Source of the DNA: Heloderma charlesbogerti
Taxonomy: Eukaryota > Chordata > Lepidosauria > Squamata > Helodermatidae
DNA: 64,000 nt
Direction of reading: 5' to 3'
Assembly: GCA_026122225.1 (NCBI GenBank)
Contig: JANEZZ010000303.1
Location: forward strand, 627,501 to 691,500
This document shows positions 25,241 through 37,044 of this stretch, in pieces. Position numbers and translations under genes: made by a program. Within the stretch, counting starts at the first letter, position 1, and each line of letters opens with the position of its first letter. Under the pieces are notes generated by a model. It saw only the letters and a program-made list of their open reading frames with translations. It was not told where the DNA came from and ran no database searches.

Positions 25241-26366
25241 AACTAGAGATCAAATCGCCAACATTCACTGGATCATGGAGAAAGCAAGTGATTTCCAGAA
25301 AAACATCTATTTCTGCTTCATTGACTACACTAAAGCCTTTGATTGTGTGGATCACAACAAACTGGCAAATTCTTAAAGAGATGGGAGTACCAGACCACCT
25401 TACCTGTCTCCTGAGAAACCTGTACAAGGGACAAGAAGCAACAGTAAGAACCGGACATGGAACAACCGATTGGTTCAAAATTGGGAAAGGAGTATGACAA
25501 GGCTGCATATTGTCGCCCTGCTTATTTAACTTATATGCAGAGTACATCATGAGAAACACCGGGTGGGATGAACCAATTAAGATTGCCGGGAGAATTATCA
25601 ACAACCTCAGATACACAGACGATACCACGCTAAAGAGCCTCTTGTTGAGGGTGAAAGTGGAGAGTGCAAAAGCTAGTTTGAAACTCAACATTAAAAGAAC
25701 TAAGATCATGGCATCTGGCCCCATCACTTCCTGGCATATAGAAGGGGAAGAAATGGAAGCAGTGACAGATTTTATTTTCTTGGGCTCCAAGATCACCGCA
25801 GACGGTGACTGTAGCCATTAAATTAAAAGATGCTTGCTCCTTGGGAGGAAAGCTATGGCAAACCTAGACAGCACAGTAAGAAGCAGAGACATCACCTTGC
25901 AGACAAAGGTTCGTATAATCAAAGCTATGGTTTTCCCAGTAGCAACGTATGGCTGTGAGAGCTGGACTATAAGGAAGGCTGAGCGTCGAAGAATTGATGC
26001 CTTCAAACTGTGGTGTTGGAGAAGACTCTTACGAGTCCCCTGGACTGCAAGGTCAAATCAGTCAATCCTAAAGAAAATCAACCCTGACTGCTCATTGGAA
26101 GGACAGATACTGAAGCTGAAGCTCCAATATTTTGGCCACCTAATGCGAACAGAAAACTCCCTGGAAAAGACCCTGATGCTGGGAAAGATTGAAGGCAAAA
26201 GGAGAAGGGGACGGCAGAGGATGAGATGGCTAGATAGCATCACCGATGCAATGAATATGAATTTGAGCACACTCCGGGAGAGAGCGGAGGACAGGAAGGC
26301 CTGGCGTGCTCTGGTCCATGGGGTCACGAAGAGTCGGATACGACTTAACGACTGAACAACAACAAC
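25241..26366 (+). pseudogene. BovB (RTE) LINE, 5'-truncated, nested in CR1
   Basis: Begins within the RT (RDQIANIHWIMEKASDF), then NIYFCFIDYTKAFDCVDHN, EMGVPDHLTCLLRNLYKGQE and WFKIGKGV. A TGA at 25495-25497 follows, where BovB normally has Arg (GVRQGC). Next come LFNLYAEYIMRN, RYTDDTTL (YADD changed to YTDD), the C-terminal domain with MVFPVATYGCESWTIRKAE, and ALVHGVTKSRIRLND. The 3' end is the CAACAACAAC tail at about 26356-26366. BovB encodes one endonuclease-RT protein; this copy lacks the whole endonuclease. It interrupts the antisense CR1, so it is younger. Confidence 0.92.
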
Positions 26367-28355
26367 CTACTCTCTGCTTTAACCAGTTACTGATCCATAA
26401 GAGGGCATCTCCTCTTATTCCATGACTGCTAAGTTTACTCAGGAGTCTTTGGTGAGGAACTTTGTCAAAAGCCTTTTGGAAGTCCAAGTAAACAACGTCT
26501 ACCCCACCACCCCTGTCTACATGTTTACTGACGCTCTCAAAGAATTCTAAAACGTTAGTGAGACAGGACTTACCTTTGCGGAAGCCGTGTTGATTCTTTT
26601 TTAGCAGGGCTTGTTCTTCTATGTGCTTACTAATTTTATCTTTAATAATGCCTTCAACCAATTTACCCAGAACAAATGTTAAGCTAATAGGCCTGTAATT
26701 TCACAGATTCCCCCTGGATCCCTTTTTGAAAACTGATACTACATTGGCCATCTCCCAGTCTCCCAGTACAGATGCTGATCTTAGGGACATGTTGCATATT
26801 TTGGTTAGAAGATCAGCAATTTCATATTTTGAGTTCTTTGAGAACTCTAGGATGGATACCATCTGGGCCTGGTGAATTATTTGCTTTCAATTTATCAATA
26901 AGGTTGAGAACTTTATCCTTTGTCACCACTATTTGCCTCAGTTCCTCAGACTCCCTTCCTGAAAACATCAGTTCCAGCACAGGTATCTGACCTATGTCTT
27001 CTGCAGTGAAGACATATGAAAAGAATTCATTCAGCTTCTCTGTGATCTCCTTGTCCTCCTTCAGTACTCCTTTAACTCCATTGTCATCCAATGGTCCAAC
27101 TGCCTCCCTAGCTGGTTTTCTGCTTCTGATATATTTAAAGAATTCTTTATTGTTGGCCTTGATGTTGTTAGCGATATGCTCTTCAAAATGCTTTTTTGCA
27201 TCTTATTGTCTCTTGCATCACCTTTGTGCAAGGTTGTGCTCCCTTTTGTTTTCCTCACTTGGGCAAGACTTCCATTTTCTGAAGGAAGCTCTCTTTTTGC
27301 TAAAAGCTCCCTTAACGCTGCTCATTAACCATGACGGTGGCCTCTTGGACTTGGTGCTACCTTTCCTAACCTGTGGTATACATTTTAGCTGGGCATGTAT
27401 TATTGTGGTTTTGAGTAATCTCCAAGCATTCTGAAGGATTTAATCCTCTTGGCTCCTCCTTTTATCTTCCTTTTCACCAGTTCCCTCATTTTAGATAAGT
27501 TTCCTCTTTTGAAGTCAACTGTGACTGTGTTGGACTTCTTGGGCAAGTTTCCACTTAAATATATATTAAATCTGATAGCACTGTGATCACTGTTTCCAAG
27601 TGGTTCAACAACATTTACATCTTGTACTAGGTCCTGGGTGACACCACTTAGGATTAAGTCCAAGGTCACGTCCCCTCTGGTCAGCTCCATGACCATCTGT
27701 TCTAGGGCACAATCGTTTAGGGCATCGAGAAATTTGACCTCTTTGTTGTGGCTGGAACATGCATTTATCCAATCAATTTGCAGGTAATTGAAGTCACCCA
27801 TTATTACAACACTTCCTTGTTTGCAGGCCTCCCTGATTTCGTTTTCCATCTCAAGGTCACTCTGAGCATTCTGGTCTGGGGGCAATAGCATGTTCCTAGC
27901 ACCAAAGTAGTTTTGGAGCCTGGTATTGTCACGCACAGTGTTTCTGTGGAAGAGCCTACCCCTTTTAGGTGTTCTAGTCCACTCGACACTATGCCCTCTG
28001 ACGTACTGGGCAACATCTCCCGCAGTATGTCCTTCCCTTCCCTGTCCTTCCTATAGAGTTTATATCCAGAGAAGACCGTATCCCATTGGTTCTCTCCACC
28101 AGGTTTCTGTAATGCCCTCTATATCCAGGTTTTCCTTTAAAATCAAGCAGTCCAATTCTCCCATGTTGGGTCAGAGGCTTCTATCATTTGCATAAAAACA
28201 CCTATACATGGTATCCCTCCCCAGATGTCTCTGGCATGTTCATCTTTTGCTAGGGGACACTGGCCCCTTTGATTGGCTGTTATGTTCTGCTATATACTCC
28301 TGGCCTATTTCCTCCCCTTCTACATCTGGGCAATCAAAAACATTTTCATCTTCAT
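26367..28355 (-). pseudogene. CR1 LINE, 5' half of a split copy
   Basis: Continues the CR1 of 24117-25240. Minus-strand ORF fragments in order from the 5' side: endonuclease region ending with VVIMGDFNYLQIDW, ALEQMVMELTRGDVTLDLIL and PLGNSDHSAIRFNIY (27936-27400); linker; then LKANNSPGPDGIHPRVLKEL (27091-26822); then KNQHGFRKGKSCLTNVLEFF and VYLDFQKAFDKVPHQRLL (26661-26400). Catalytic Asp and His of the endonuclease (GDFN, SDH) are visible, but frames are broken. The 5' limit is approximate; a CR1 5' region seems to end near 28355. Confidence 0.88.
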
Positions 28356-28359
28356 CCCT

Positions 28360-28465
28360 TTGGAATTTTATACACCTCCATCATGTCTCCCCTTACTCAC
28401 CTTTTGTCTAAGCTAAACAATCCCAGCTGTTGTAACCTTCCCTGATAGGGAAGATGCTCCAGCTG
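28360..28465 (-). repeat. Separate CR1 3' UTR fragment
   Basis: CATCATGTCTCCCCTTACTC, AAGCTAAACAATCCCAGCTG and GAAGATGCTCCAGC repeat blocks also present at 24570-24650, so this is a second CR1 piece adjoining the long one. Confidence 0.7.
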
Positions 28466-28489
28466 TCTACCCTGCCTGGAATTTGTGCC

Positions 28490-28585
28490 CAGGGTCTTTC
28501 CCATCACCTGCCAGGGGTTGATTGTACTTGGGACCTTTTACAGGCAAAGAAACCGCTGCCTCCTCTTTACTGCAAGAGATATGTA
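28490..28585 (-). repeat. Possible tRNA-headed SINE fragment
   Basis: GGGGTTGATTGTACTTGGGA followed by CCTTTTACAGGCAAAGAA resembles the antisense B-box to A-box region of the SINE at 58205-58405. Weak. Confidence 0.35.
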
Positions 28586-28742
28586 ACTTGAATGTTATAT
28601 ACCTAGATACTGTAGGTGCATGACAAAACAATCACCTGAAAGCTGCATCATGAGTGAAGGGCCTGATTTATCCCACACCACTTCAGAGCCCTTTCCTTTC
28701 AGAGCTGGTGTGATTATGTGTTGGACGAGAACATGAGGTCAG

Positions 28743-28860
28743 ACAGCCTTCTCCAACTTGGGGTCTTCCAGAGGTGTTGGGCTGCCATTCTATGGCCTTG
28801 CTGGGAATGATGGGAGTGGCACCTCAGCACCTCTGGAAGACCCCAAGTTGGGGCAGGCTG
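28743..28860. repeat. Palindromic element, family A
   Basis: CAGCCTTCTCCAACTTGGGG and TCTTCCAGAGGTGTTGGGC mirror CACCTCTGGAAGACCCCAAG TTGGGGCAGGCTG. The arms are very well matched, making this one of the better hairpins. Confidence 0.75.
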
Positions 28861-29107
28861 ATTTAGGAATTCCCTGGGTCAAACCATCCCAACTACTAAG
28901 TCACTCTCTTGGCCTCAGCCCTACCTCTTCATTAAGGGCAAGGTAATAAAACTGGCCTGCTCTATAGGGCTTCTGATCATTGATTCACTGACTGATTGAT
29001 AAGCATTACTGAAATAATGTATGTAGAAGACTTGAAATCCAGCCGTACCTGAGCAGCCGGCGCCTGGGACTATTATAAAGGAATCTATTGAAGAGTTATA
29101 GTGATAG

Positions 29108-29152
29108 AGCGGTAGGGTTGGAAGGGGCCCATAAGACCATCAAGTCCAAACT
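29108..29152 (-). repeat. CR1 3' terminal fragment
   Basis: GGTAGGGTTGGAAGGGGCCC and ATAAGACCATCAAGTCCAA: the very end of CR1 in antisense. Confidence 0.65.
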
Positions 29153-29406
29153 GAAAAGAATTTTAGCAGTCTAGCTCAGGGGTGGGGATGTCCCCCCTAC
29201 CCAGCTATCCACAGGCTGAATGAAATCGGAGGGCATGGCCATGCCCCTGACATCAAAGGGTGGGGCCACACACCCTGATGTTACTGGACAGGGCCATGCC
29301 CCCTGACACCATTAAGTCCCCAGCCACCACCTTCCTTCATTGGGGAGGATGTGGGTGGACAAAGTTAGTGGGGGAGGAAGCACCACTGTTATCTCTAATC
29401 ACTGAT

Positions 29407-29562
29407 CACAGCAGGGATTCCACTGTGCACTGCTCACCCACCCTGCTAGTCTTCAGGGGGCAGGGCTTTGGGAAGGGGAGTGGCGCACAGGGGAATCAGC
29501 AGGGATTCCTCTCCTCATTAGCCTTCAGGGGGCGGGGCTTTGGAAGGGGAGGTGCTTTGGGC
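29407..29562 (+). repeat. Imperfect local duplication, GC-rich
   Basis: CAGCAGGGATTCC ... CTTCAGGGGGCAGGGCTTTG occurs at about 29407-29490 and again at about 29498-29562 with GGCGGGGCTTTGG. The spacing of the matching blocks is about 70-90 bp. Confidence 0.5.
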
Positions 29563-29786
29563 TGCCAGTGGAGCCTTCCATGGTTACTTCAAGGAAAGAC
29601 ACTTTTCACATGTCCACAATGCTTACTGGGGTAGAGATATTTAAATAAATAAATGTACAAAGGTATATGCTATCAGGTGGGGATTTGGGCACTAAGCACT
29701 TGTCAGGGGATTGTGGAATCTGTGGCATAAAGGTGCCTCTGAGCATGTTCTGGGTCCTAAATGCATGCTTGGTGGTAACAGGGAAT

Positions 29787-29914
29787 GTTGTTGTTCTTCA
29801 TTCGTTCAGTCGTGTCCGACTCTTCGTGACCCCATGGACCATAGCTTGCCAGGCCTTCCTGTCCTGCGCTCTCTCCCGGAGCGTGCTCAAATCCATATTC
29901 TTTGCATCAGTGAT
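29787..29914 (-). repeat. BovB LINE 3' end
   Basis: Antisense tail GTTGTTGTTC then CAGTCGTGTCCGACTCTTCG, CCAGGCCTTCCTGTCCTGCG and CCGGAGCGTGCTCAAATCC. These encode the last BovB codons. It could also be a BovB-tailed SINE whose head is lost. Confidence 0.85.
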
Positions 29915-30884
29915 GAATCAAGCTATTTCATCTGGCATCATGGGTTTTGAAGTTTGAAGGGTACACAAATAAAGCTCTGTGCTTGTGTCTAAAGTAGCTA
30001 AAGATACCTGGGTGTGTATTAGGGCTTTATCAAATTGACAAACACCATATCTCATCCATTTCATCCACCTAAGAATGGATTATTTTGTTTCGGCTATTTT
30101 TCAGGGGTGAGCTAAATTACTTCGTAAGGTACAGCTTCGCAGCAGCTGCCATTTTGTTTTCCCCAGAAATCCCTGTTCTGCCTCCTCCGCCACTCACTGG
30201 GGACCACCATTTTAGTGGGCAGAAGTTGAATATCTACAGAAAAAAAGCCACTTTTACAGAGTGGGCGGATTGTGAACTCATTTATTCAAGAGGTGCTGTC
30301 CAGTTAATACCCCTCCAAAGAAAGGGCAGAGACTGAAGCTGGCTTGTTAAAAATATAAAGTCACAGTGTGCCATTGCATGCAGCCCTATTTTTAAGCCTG
30401 AACTACTAAGAAAAATGCTTTTTTCTTTTTAATGAGAATGTCTTGGGGGAAAAAACCTCCTCAAAGATGGTTTATTTGAGAGCGGACTCATGCCATTGGT
30501 GGGGGGGGGGATCAGAGATTAACTGTACAATAATTATTTTTTATTTAAGAAATTTATATCCTGGTTCTCCCCTTCAAAAAAGGAGTTAGTAAAAGCAACT
30601 CACAAAATATAAAAAGCATAGAAATAATAGCCATATTTACACGCTAAAAGCAGCAGCAAAAACAAAAACAGAACCAAAACAAACCATCAGTAAATAAAAT
30701 TAAGCAACGGCAAAGTCAAATAATTGTTTAAAAAGAGTCCTCTACATTTCTAATCAGAAGTAAGCCCTGGTCCATTGCATTCAATGGCACTTACTCCCAA
30801 GTAAACATGCTGAAATGATTCTGAGAAATAAAGGGGGGGGGAATTTACAAAACTATTTCTCTTCAAATTATTGGGTCAATTTAG

Positions 30885-30990
30885 GGCATGATCCTATGCG
30901 TATTTAGACAGAAAAATGTCCCCCAGCCAGTCATGCTGGTTGGGGAATACTGGAAGCTGTAGGAGGTTGTTTTTTTGTCTACATGCATAT
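30885..30990. repeat. TIR/palindromic element, family B
   Basis: GCATGATCCTATGCGTATTT AGACAG at the left, TTGTCTACATGCATATG at the right, with CAGCCAGTCATGCTGG TTGGGG in the loop region. Confidence 0.5.
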
Positions 30991-31133
30991 GTTTGTGTTC
31001 TTAATGAATGTTGGTCAAATAACTGTTTCTTCCCAGCCCTAGTGACTATTAGCTGACTATCAGTTAAAAGCAATAAATAGTTCATTCATTCATAACCATC
31101 AGGATCAAAATGTTGAAGATAGCCACCTCCCAG

Positions 31134-31585
31134 TATCTAAGAACCTAAGAGCAGCCATGCTGGATCAGACCAAGGGTCCATCCAGTCCAGTATTCTGCTC
31201 ACATAGTGGCCAACCAGCTATTGACCAGGAAACTACAAGCAGGACATGAGTGCAACAGCACCCTCCCGCCTATGTTCCCCAGCAACTGGTGTACGCAAGC
31301 ATACCACCTTAGGTACTGGAGGTAGCACATAGCCTTCAAGCTTAGTGGCCAGTGATAGCCTTCTCCTCCAGAAATTTGGCTTAACCCCCTTTTAAAGCCA
31401 TCCAAACTGATGGCCATCACTACATCTTGTGGTAGCAAATTCCATAGTTTAACTATGTGCTGTGTGAAGAAGTACTTTTATCTGTCCTGAATCTCCCACC
31501 AATCAGCTTCATGGGATGACTTCAGGTTCTAGTATTGTGAGAAGGAGAAAAAAGTATCCCTATCCACGTTCTCCACACCTATCCA
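31134..31585 (-). repeat. CR1 LINE 3' tail
   Basis: AAGAGCAGCCATGCTGGATC, CAAGGGTCCATCCAGTCCAG, CACTACATCTTGTGGTAGC and GAAGTACTTTTATCTGTC: same order as in 24117-24560, in antisense. Confidence 0.88.
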
Positions 31586-31589
31586 CATC

Positions 31590-33150
31590 TGTAACATCCT
31601 GAGCTCAGGATGTTACCTATATTGGGAGTTGATTATCTTTAACATTTTGATGTTGGCATGCTAACTCAGAAACAAGTTTGCGTAGGATTGCAAGCTACAT
31701 ACACACTTGCTCAGAAAATTACACTAGATCAAAAGCATGTTGGACAACTCCTCTAAAAAATTTTAGTCACTGAACCCAAAAGTTACTGAACAGAATCCAA
31801 GTCCTTTCAAGCCCCCAAGTTTTATTTGTCCTATTGCAATTCTATATAATTTTTGCTGTTGCCTAGAAGGTTCTTAAAGGGGTGACATCTGTTAATGCTT
31901 TCTCAGTTATGTATTTTTAAAATGCTGTTGGAATGGCCTGGCATGTTTCCTTCTTCTTCAATAGATTCCCTCATATAAATAAGTGATGACTGCCAATTCA
32001 CACTTGTTTTTAAGATTTCAGGAACTTTCATAGCCATGGCTTGAAATGCAATCCCTCATTATTGTCTCTATCTTGCAAATTAATTTGTTGCAGTATTTGA
32101 TGTCCTCAATGTCTCTTGAAAAAGCTGGAACATACAATACAACAATGTACTCACGATGAGAGTTATATATGTAAAGAAGATAATCTTTCAGTGGCATGAA
32201 AATCCTGTCATTCTTGCTTTACTGTTTTTAAGCTGTGTATAATGCTCGGAGCGCCTCTCTCTCTCTACCTCACAATACTGAGGAATGCAGAATAGGATCC
32301 ATCGAAGACCGAGGAAGTAAACAGGAAGAGGAGAACTACAGAGGTCTCCTCAGCATGGATGAGCAGGTCAAATTTTCAATAAAGGAGGGGGGCACTTTAG
32401 AACTGTTGCGTCTGAGATAAGAGGTATCTAGTACTTTTGTGGAAGAGTGAATTATAGTAATATAGAGCCCTCTCATGCTTCTCTAGGACTGAATTATTTT
32501 GGAATGAGGTTACACTTTCAAAATAAAGGATACAGGCTTTTGAAAATGTAGCTCAGACAGTGTTAGTTTCTTGAAAATGAGGACCCGTGCACCCCTTTAA
32601 TAATCTTAAGTGCTCCTCACTTCCTGAGCAGTGAGAAGTTGAAGGGCACTGTCAAAGCATTTTTTTTCCTTTGGAGGAGAAAGCACTGGAGTCTTGGAGT
32701 ATCTGTATAATATCTGTTTATGTACAATAACAATAACAACCAAAACCAAGAAGAGCTGTTTGGGAATAAACAGACCCCTACACAAGACAGGAAGCACTCA
32801 GTCATGTGATTCTCCACCTGCAATCTGAAGTGATACAGTCAAAGCCCAGGTTTATCACCTCATCTGCTGATTGAGAGAACTAGGCCTCTGGGTCAAAAAT
32901 CATCATAAGCTTCCAACTGGATTTTAGCCCTTCCCATTTATATGAAGGGTATCAGTTTCCAAAGACATCCATCCAAGAAAATGAATGGTCTTTTGCCAAG
33001 TGCCTAATAACTCACTAGCTACCTAGTGAGAGATCCATTCAGAATCAAGACAGCTAAACACCGAATCATTTCTCATACAAGCCCCCAAAGTTAGAAGCCA
33101 ACCATGCCAATTAAGATACAGTGGTTTCACTCTCAATTCCATAAGAGTTG
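31590..33150. other. Intergenic stretch, no gene seen
   Basis: AT-rich unique sequence. The small open frame at 32235-32420 has no recognisable family. No repeats clearly identified. Confidence 0.5.
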
Positions 33151-33154
33151 CTCC

Positions 33155-33180
33155 TGGTTGGTTGGTTGGTTGGTTGGTTT
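33155..33180. repeat. (GGTT)n microsatellite
   Basis: Six GGTT units ending at TTTAAACC. Confidence 0.85.
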
Positions 33181-33494
33181 AAACCATCACCTTTGGCTGA
33201 TGGTAGAAAGTTTAATGTTTAAACTTTTAAACTAAAGTTTAATGGTGGAAAAATGGTAGAAAGTTTAACTCTGTGGGCTGACAAGCAGATTTGTCATTGA
33301 TCCATTCTGAGGAGGTAGTGAGAAGCAGACAGTCAAGTCCCCTGCTTGTGAAGGTGGAGGACAAACCCCAAACAGCATCCCTGCTGCTTCCCCTCCAACC
33401 CCGCCCCCAAATTCACAAGTTTTGTTTCTCTCGCTTACTCTTCTTCCACTATCTCCCTTCACGGCAGAAATCTCTCCTTACATATCTTGGAAAG

Positions 33495-33690
33495 GACCCA
33501 CAGCTTAGCCATAGAGTGCACAAGGGCCTGGGTTTAATCTCCAGCACCCGTGGTTAAAAGGATCTAAGGGAGCAGACTGGGAAAGGTGGCAGACCTCTGC
33601 TGGAGAGCTACTGCTGCTAAAGAGCAGACACGAAGAGCAGACTGGGCCAGATGGACCACTGATCTAATTTGGAATAAGGCAGCCTCAAGT
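33495..33690 (+). repeat. tRNA-headed squamate SINE
   Basis: CAGCTTAGCCATAGAGTGCA (A-box region) and GGGTTTAATCTCCAGCACC (B-box region) head the element. The body GCAGACCTCTGCTGGAGAGC follows and the tail CAGATGGACCACTGATCTA ends in AAGGCAGCC. Same family as 58205-58405. Short interspersed elements are transcribed by RNA polymerase III and moved by LINE proteins. Confidence 0.65.
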
Positions 33691-33854
33691 CTCATATGCT
33701 CACAGCGGAGATGCATGTGTGGATTTGTGGGAGTGCCAAAGAAAATGGAGAAACCCCTGCCTCCACAAAAAAATTTTGGTTTTGTTTTCCATTTGCAATG
33801 CATTCATTTTCATATAGGACTTGGTAAAGCTTCTTAAAATGTGTTCCCTTGGGG

Positions 33855-33989
33855 CATGGGTGGGCAACTCGTGGCCTTCCAGATGTTTTGGCCTACAATT
33901 CCCATCAGCCCTAGCCAGCATAGCCACTGGTGAGGGATCATGGGAGTTGTAGGCCAAAACATCTTGAGGGCCACAAGTTGCCCATCCTG
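33855..33989. repeat. Palindromic element, family A
   Basis: ATGGGTGGGCAACTCGTGGC and CCAGATGTTTTGGCCTACAA are mirrored by TTGTAGGCCAAAACATCTTG and CACAAGTTGCCCATCC. Confidence 0.8.
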
Positions 33990-34267
33990 TCTTGGGGTCT
34001 GTGTATTCTCTGAATCACCACCTCTGAACCAAAATGGGAAATAGGGAGCTGCCGAGCCATATACGTCTAAAAGTCTCATAACCAATCTGGCCAGAGATTA
34101 GTTATAGGCAGAGGAGGTGGCCAGGAAGGAATTTCCTCCCAAGTCCAATGGCACAGAAATACCTTGAGTGTGTGTGTGTGTTGGCATTTCCCTTCAGCAT
34201 TTCGCTTGACTCTCTTGGGTGAGTCACCTGGATCAATTTGCTCTGCAGACATATTCTTCCCACTTAT

Positions 34268-34385
34268 TAACATATGAAACAACCTTATACTGAGTCAGGC
34301 CACTGATCCAGCTTTCCTAGTGTTGGCTATTTTGACTGGCAGCAGTTCTTCAGGACCTCAGACAGAGGCCTCTTTCAACTACATG
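34268..34385 (-). repeat. tRNA-headed SINE, 3' part
   Basis: CATATGAAACAACCTTATAC, TGAGTCAGGCCACTGATCCA and CTGGCAGCAGTTCTTCAGG are the antisense of the SINE tail and body. Confidence 0.65.
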
Positions 34386-34789
34386 ATTGGGGACTGAACA
34401 TGAATGGGACGTTCAGCACACAAAACATATGCTCTGCGCCATGGCCCTTGCTCTTGCACAACACTGGTCTGGAGTGCAATGGCTCGTAAGCAGTGGGGGA
34501 GGCATGGCTGCATGGTCTTTCGTTTCCCTTCCAAAACTAAATCCAACCAGTACTGAAATTCCAAAATTAGAGATGCCGGATGGTGAAATCACACCCTTTG
34601 TAATTACTCAGTAGTGACAGAATGGCACTCTACACATTCCCTACAGGGTTGCCAGGTTCAAAGCCAGAAAACATCCATATCCCTATAAATCTCCCAATAT
34701 GTCAGGATCAAGGCAGCTGTGGCTTCTCCTTTCGTTCTTGTCCTAGCTATGTTGTCCATCCCTAGATAGGAGGGAGATATTTTGGCACT

Positions 34790-35030
34790 GTTCATTTATT
34801 TAATTGTTACATTTATGTCCTGCCTTTCCTCAAAGGAGCTCAAGCTGGCGTACATGATCCTCCTCCTCTCTATTTTATCCTCACAACAACCCTGTGAGGT
34901 AGGTTAGGCTGGGAGTCAGTGACTGGCCCAAATTCACCCAGTGAGCTTCATGACTGGGTGGGGACTAGAACCCAAGTCTCTCGAGTCCCAGACCAATGTT
35001 CTAATAACTATACCACATCCTGGAGACCTG
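34790..35030 (-). repeat. MIR/CORE-like SINE with tRNA head
   Basis: Antisense order: TTATGTCCTGCCTTTCCTC, TCCTCACAACAACCCTGTGA, ACTGGCCCAAATTCACCCAG, GACTAGAACCCAAGTCTC (B-box) and CTAATAACTATACCAC (A-box). All parts are present. Confidence 0.75.
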
Positions 35031-35294
35031 GCTGACTGGGCAAAGGGGAAAATGGGATGCTGGGAGGCAGTATGAACAGGGCTCTTCTGCAGTTGCAAGG
35101 AGGATACCAAGAGCTGATCAAGACCACAGATAGCTCTCTTCCTGAGCAGAAGAGTAAAGTACGCAACAAACTTTAATCCAGGGCAGAGAGAAAACCTATG
35201 CCTCACATGTCAAAAATGAGGAAACACTATTGTATGAATCAAGTTAAGTCACTGATGTTTGAACAGAGATATACAGCATGAATGTTTGAAATTT

Positions 35295-35430
35295 GGGTTG
35301 GATCCAGATGTAGTCATGCTTAGAGTATAGGCCCATTGAAATCAATGGAAGAAGTTATTCATGACTAACTTAAGTCCCATTGGCTTTCATTGTTCTGCTC
35401 TAAACATGACTGAATCAAGATCTCACATTT
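35295..35430. repeat. Family C palindromic repeat
   Basis: GGATCCAGATGTAGTCATGC and CCCATTGAAATCAATGGAAG in the left arm; AAGTCCCATTGGCTTTCATT and TAAACATGACTGAATCAAGA in the right arm. Confidence 0.55.
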
Positions 35431-35484
35431 TGTCTCCTAGAGTTGACCTAAAAATGCTCCTTTACTAAAGCTGTTCCATTTGAA

Positions 35485-35531
<47 letters not shown>
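35485..35531. repeat. (AAT)n microsatellite
   Basis: About fifteen perfect AAT units, the longest simple repeat in the window. Confidence 0.95.
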
Positions 35532-35532
<1 letters not shown>

Positions 35533-35755
35533 CACTGAGTGTATTTTAAGGGGAAAATTCTCAAGCAAATTATTTAACTTAAAATTTGCTTCAGAAAATG
35601 TGTATTTTCCAAATTCAGTCTCTTCCCCCAGATCTTTGCAGTTGTGGATGCTCTTCCCTTGAGGAGCTATAGAGGGAAAAGAAAAACACAGTAAGAAGGT
35701 AAATTAGTAATATGATTCTTGACTTTATTCTTTTAAAAATTATCAGCAGGACTTA

Positions 35756-35835
35756 CAGTTCAATCCTATGTGTGTTTCTTCGGAGATAAGGCTGCATTCA
35801 GTGGGATTTCCTCCTAGGTAAGTGTGCATATGATT
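35756..35835. repeat. Family C repeat
   Basis: GTTCAATCCTATGTGTGTTT at one end and TAGGTAAGTGTGCATATGAT at the other, around GCATTCAGTGGGATTTCC. Confidence 0.6.
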
Positions 35836-36207
35836 TATTTCTTTTTAACAGCGTCCCTCAACACCACATTTCAAGAGTCAAATATTAGAACATTTAAAAG
35901 TTAAAAGTTCAATATTGGACAAATTAAAAAATCAAATCTGAATTCTAAAACTTTGCTTTTGAATTTCTGTTAAATTTTGTTACACATCCCAGAACAATAA
36001 TCAGAGCCCTGTTCAGATGACATTTCAGGGACAGTGAACATGTGAAGAGGAACATGTGCTCACTGCCCCTACTCGCAGGTATCAATCCTGCTAACTCCTG
36101 ATAGGTCATTGCACATGGCTATAGAGTGGCAGGTATAAAAAATTTGCAAAGAGTGAGATTTGCAAATCACATCTCACAGCTTATCCCCAAATAGCTCCCT
36201 CTCTACA

Positions 36208-36343
36208 CCAGCCTTCCTCAACCTGGTAGCCCCCAGATGTTTTTGACTTGAACTCCCATCAGCCCCAGCCAGCCTAGCCAAAGGTCCCAAATGCTGGGAA
36301 TTGCAGTCCAAAATATCTGGAGGGCATCCAATTTGAGAAGGTT
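36208..36343. repeat. Palindromic element, family A
   Basis: CAGCCTTCCTCAACCTGGTA, AACTCCCATCAGCCCCAGCC; right arm GCAGTCCAAAATATCTGGAG ending GAGAAGGTT. Confidence 0.75.
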
Positions 36344-36353
36344 ACTCTACACT

Positions 36354-36702
36354 ATAGGTGCAAAACCTCTTTCAGCCCGGGGGCCAAATTCCATTCCAGA
36401 GAAGCTTTGGGGCCACATTCCAGTGGTGGGCAGGGCCAGAGGCAAAAGAGGCGGAACCAAAAATACCAGCATATTTTGGCTTAACTCTCTTATTGCCAGT
36501 AACTAAGCATTACACGAGGCATTTCAGTCTTTTAGAAAGGAGGGGAAAACTTCACAAAGGCCAGGAAACTAACAAATGATCAAGGGAAGGGGTGGGGCCA
36601 GAAGAAGGGACATGACCATATAGGTAACCCCAGAGGGCCAGACTGAGACCCCAGGAGGGTGGGATTCGGCCTCCAGGCCTGAGGTTCTACACCCCTGCTC
36701 TA
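36354..36702 (+). mobile_element. Dispersed element with inverted ends (family F)
   Basis: Left end AGGTGCAAAACCTCTTTCAG, right end GGCCTGAGGTTCTACACCCC (imperfect inverted match AGGGGTG.A.AACCTC). A piece in the opposite orientation lies at 39352-39425, and an end-like block is at about 7960-8003. No coding capacity seen. Confidence 0.5.
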
Positions 36703-36779
36703 CATTATGTCGGGTCACCCAACATGGCGCCTATGGGCACTTCCAATGGCACCTGTGAATGAGTCTCCAATGTGGTGTT

Positions 36780-36995
36780 TGTGAGCATCCGATTTTTTTA
36801 AATTTTTAAGTTGTATTTTTTCCATTTTTTAACATACATACATAGATTTGTATGACATGCATACAACTTTCTAGCAATTATACATAGGGTTTAACAAAAC
36901 CGGACCAAATATCCAAAGTATCCATTTGATGGTGGCATCTATATGCCACCCGTTCAAATATTGATAACATTGTAAGGTCCTCAAACCATTGCATG
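36780..36995 (-). repeat. Possible LINE (L1-like) C-terminal fragment
   Basis: In one minus frame WFEDLTMLSIFERVAYRCHH is readable next to MDTLDIW. This reminds me of the end of reptilian L1 ORF2, but I cannot confirm it. The 3' side is T-rich. Confidence 0.35.
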
Positions 36996-37044
36996 ATAGT
37001 AGGTGAGTGTTTATCCTTTCACTGTGTTGTAATATCAGTCTTGG

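Noticed and set aside
24761..25376. Plus-strand frames of 112 and 137 codons
   Set aside because: They are antisense of CR1 and then run into the nested BovB; not a gene.
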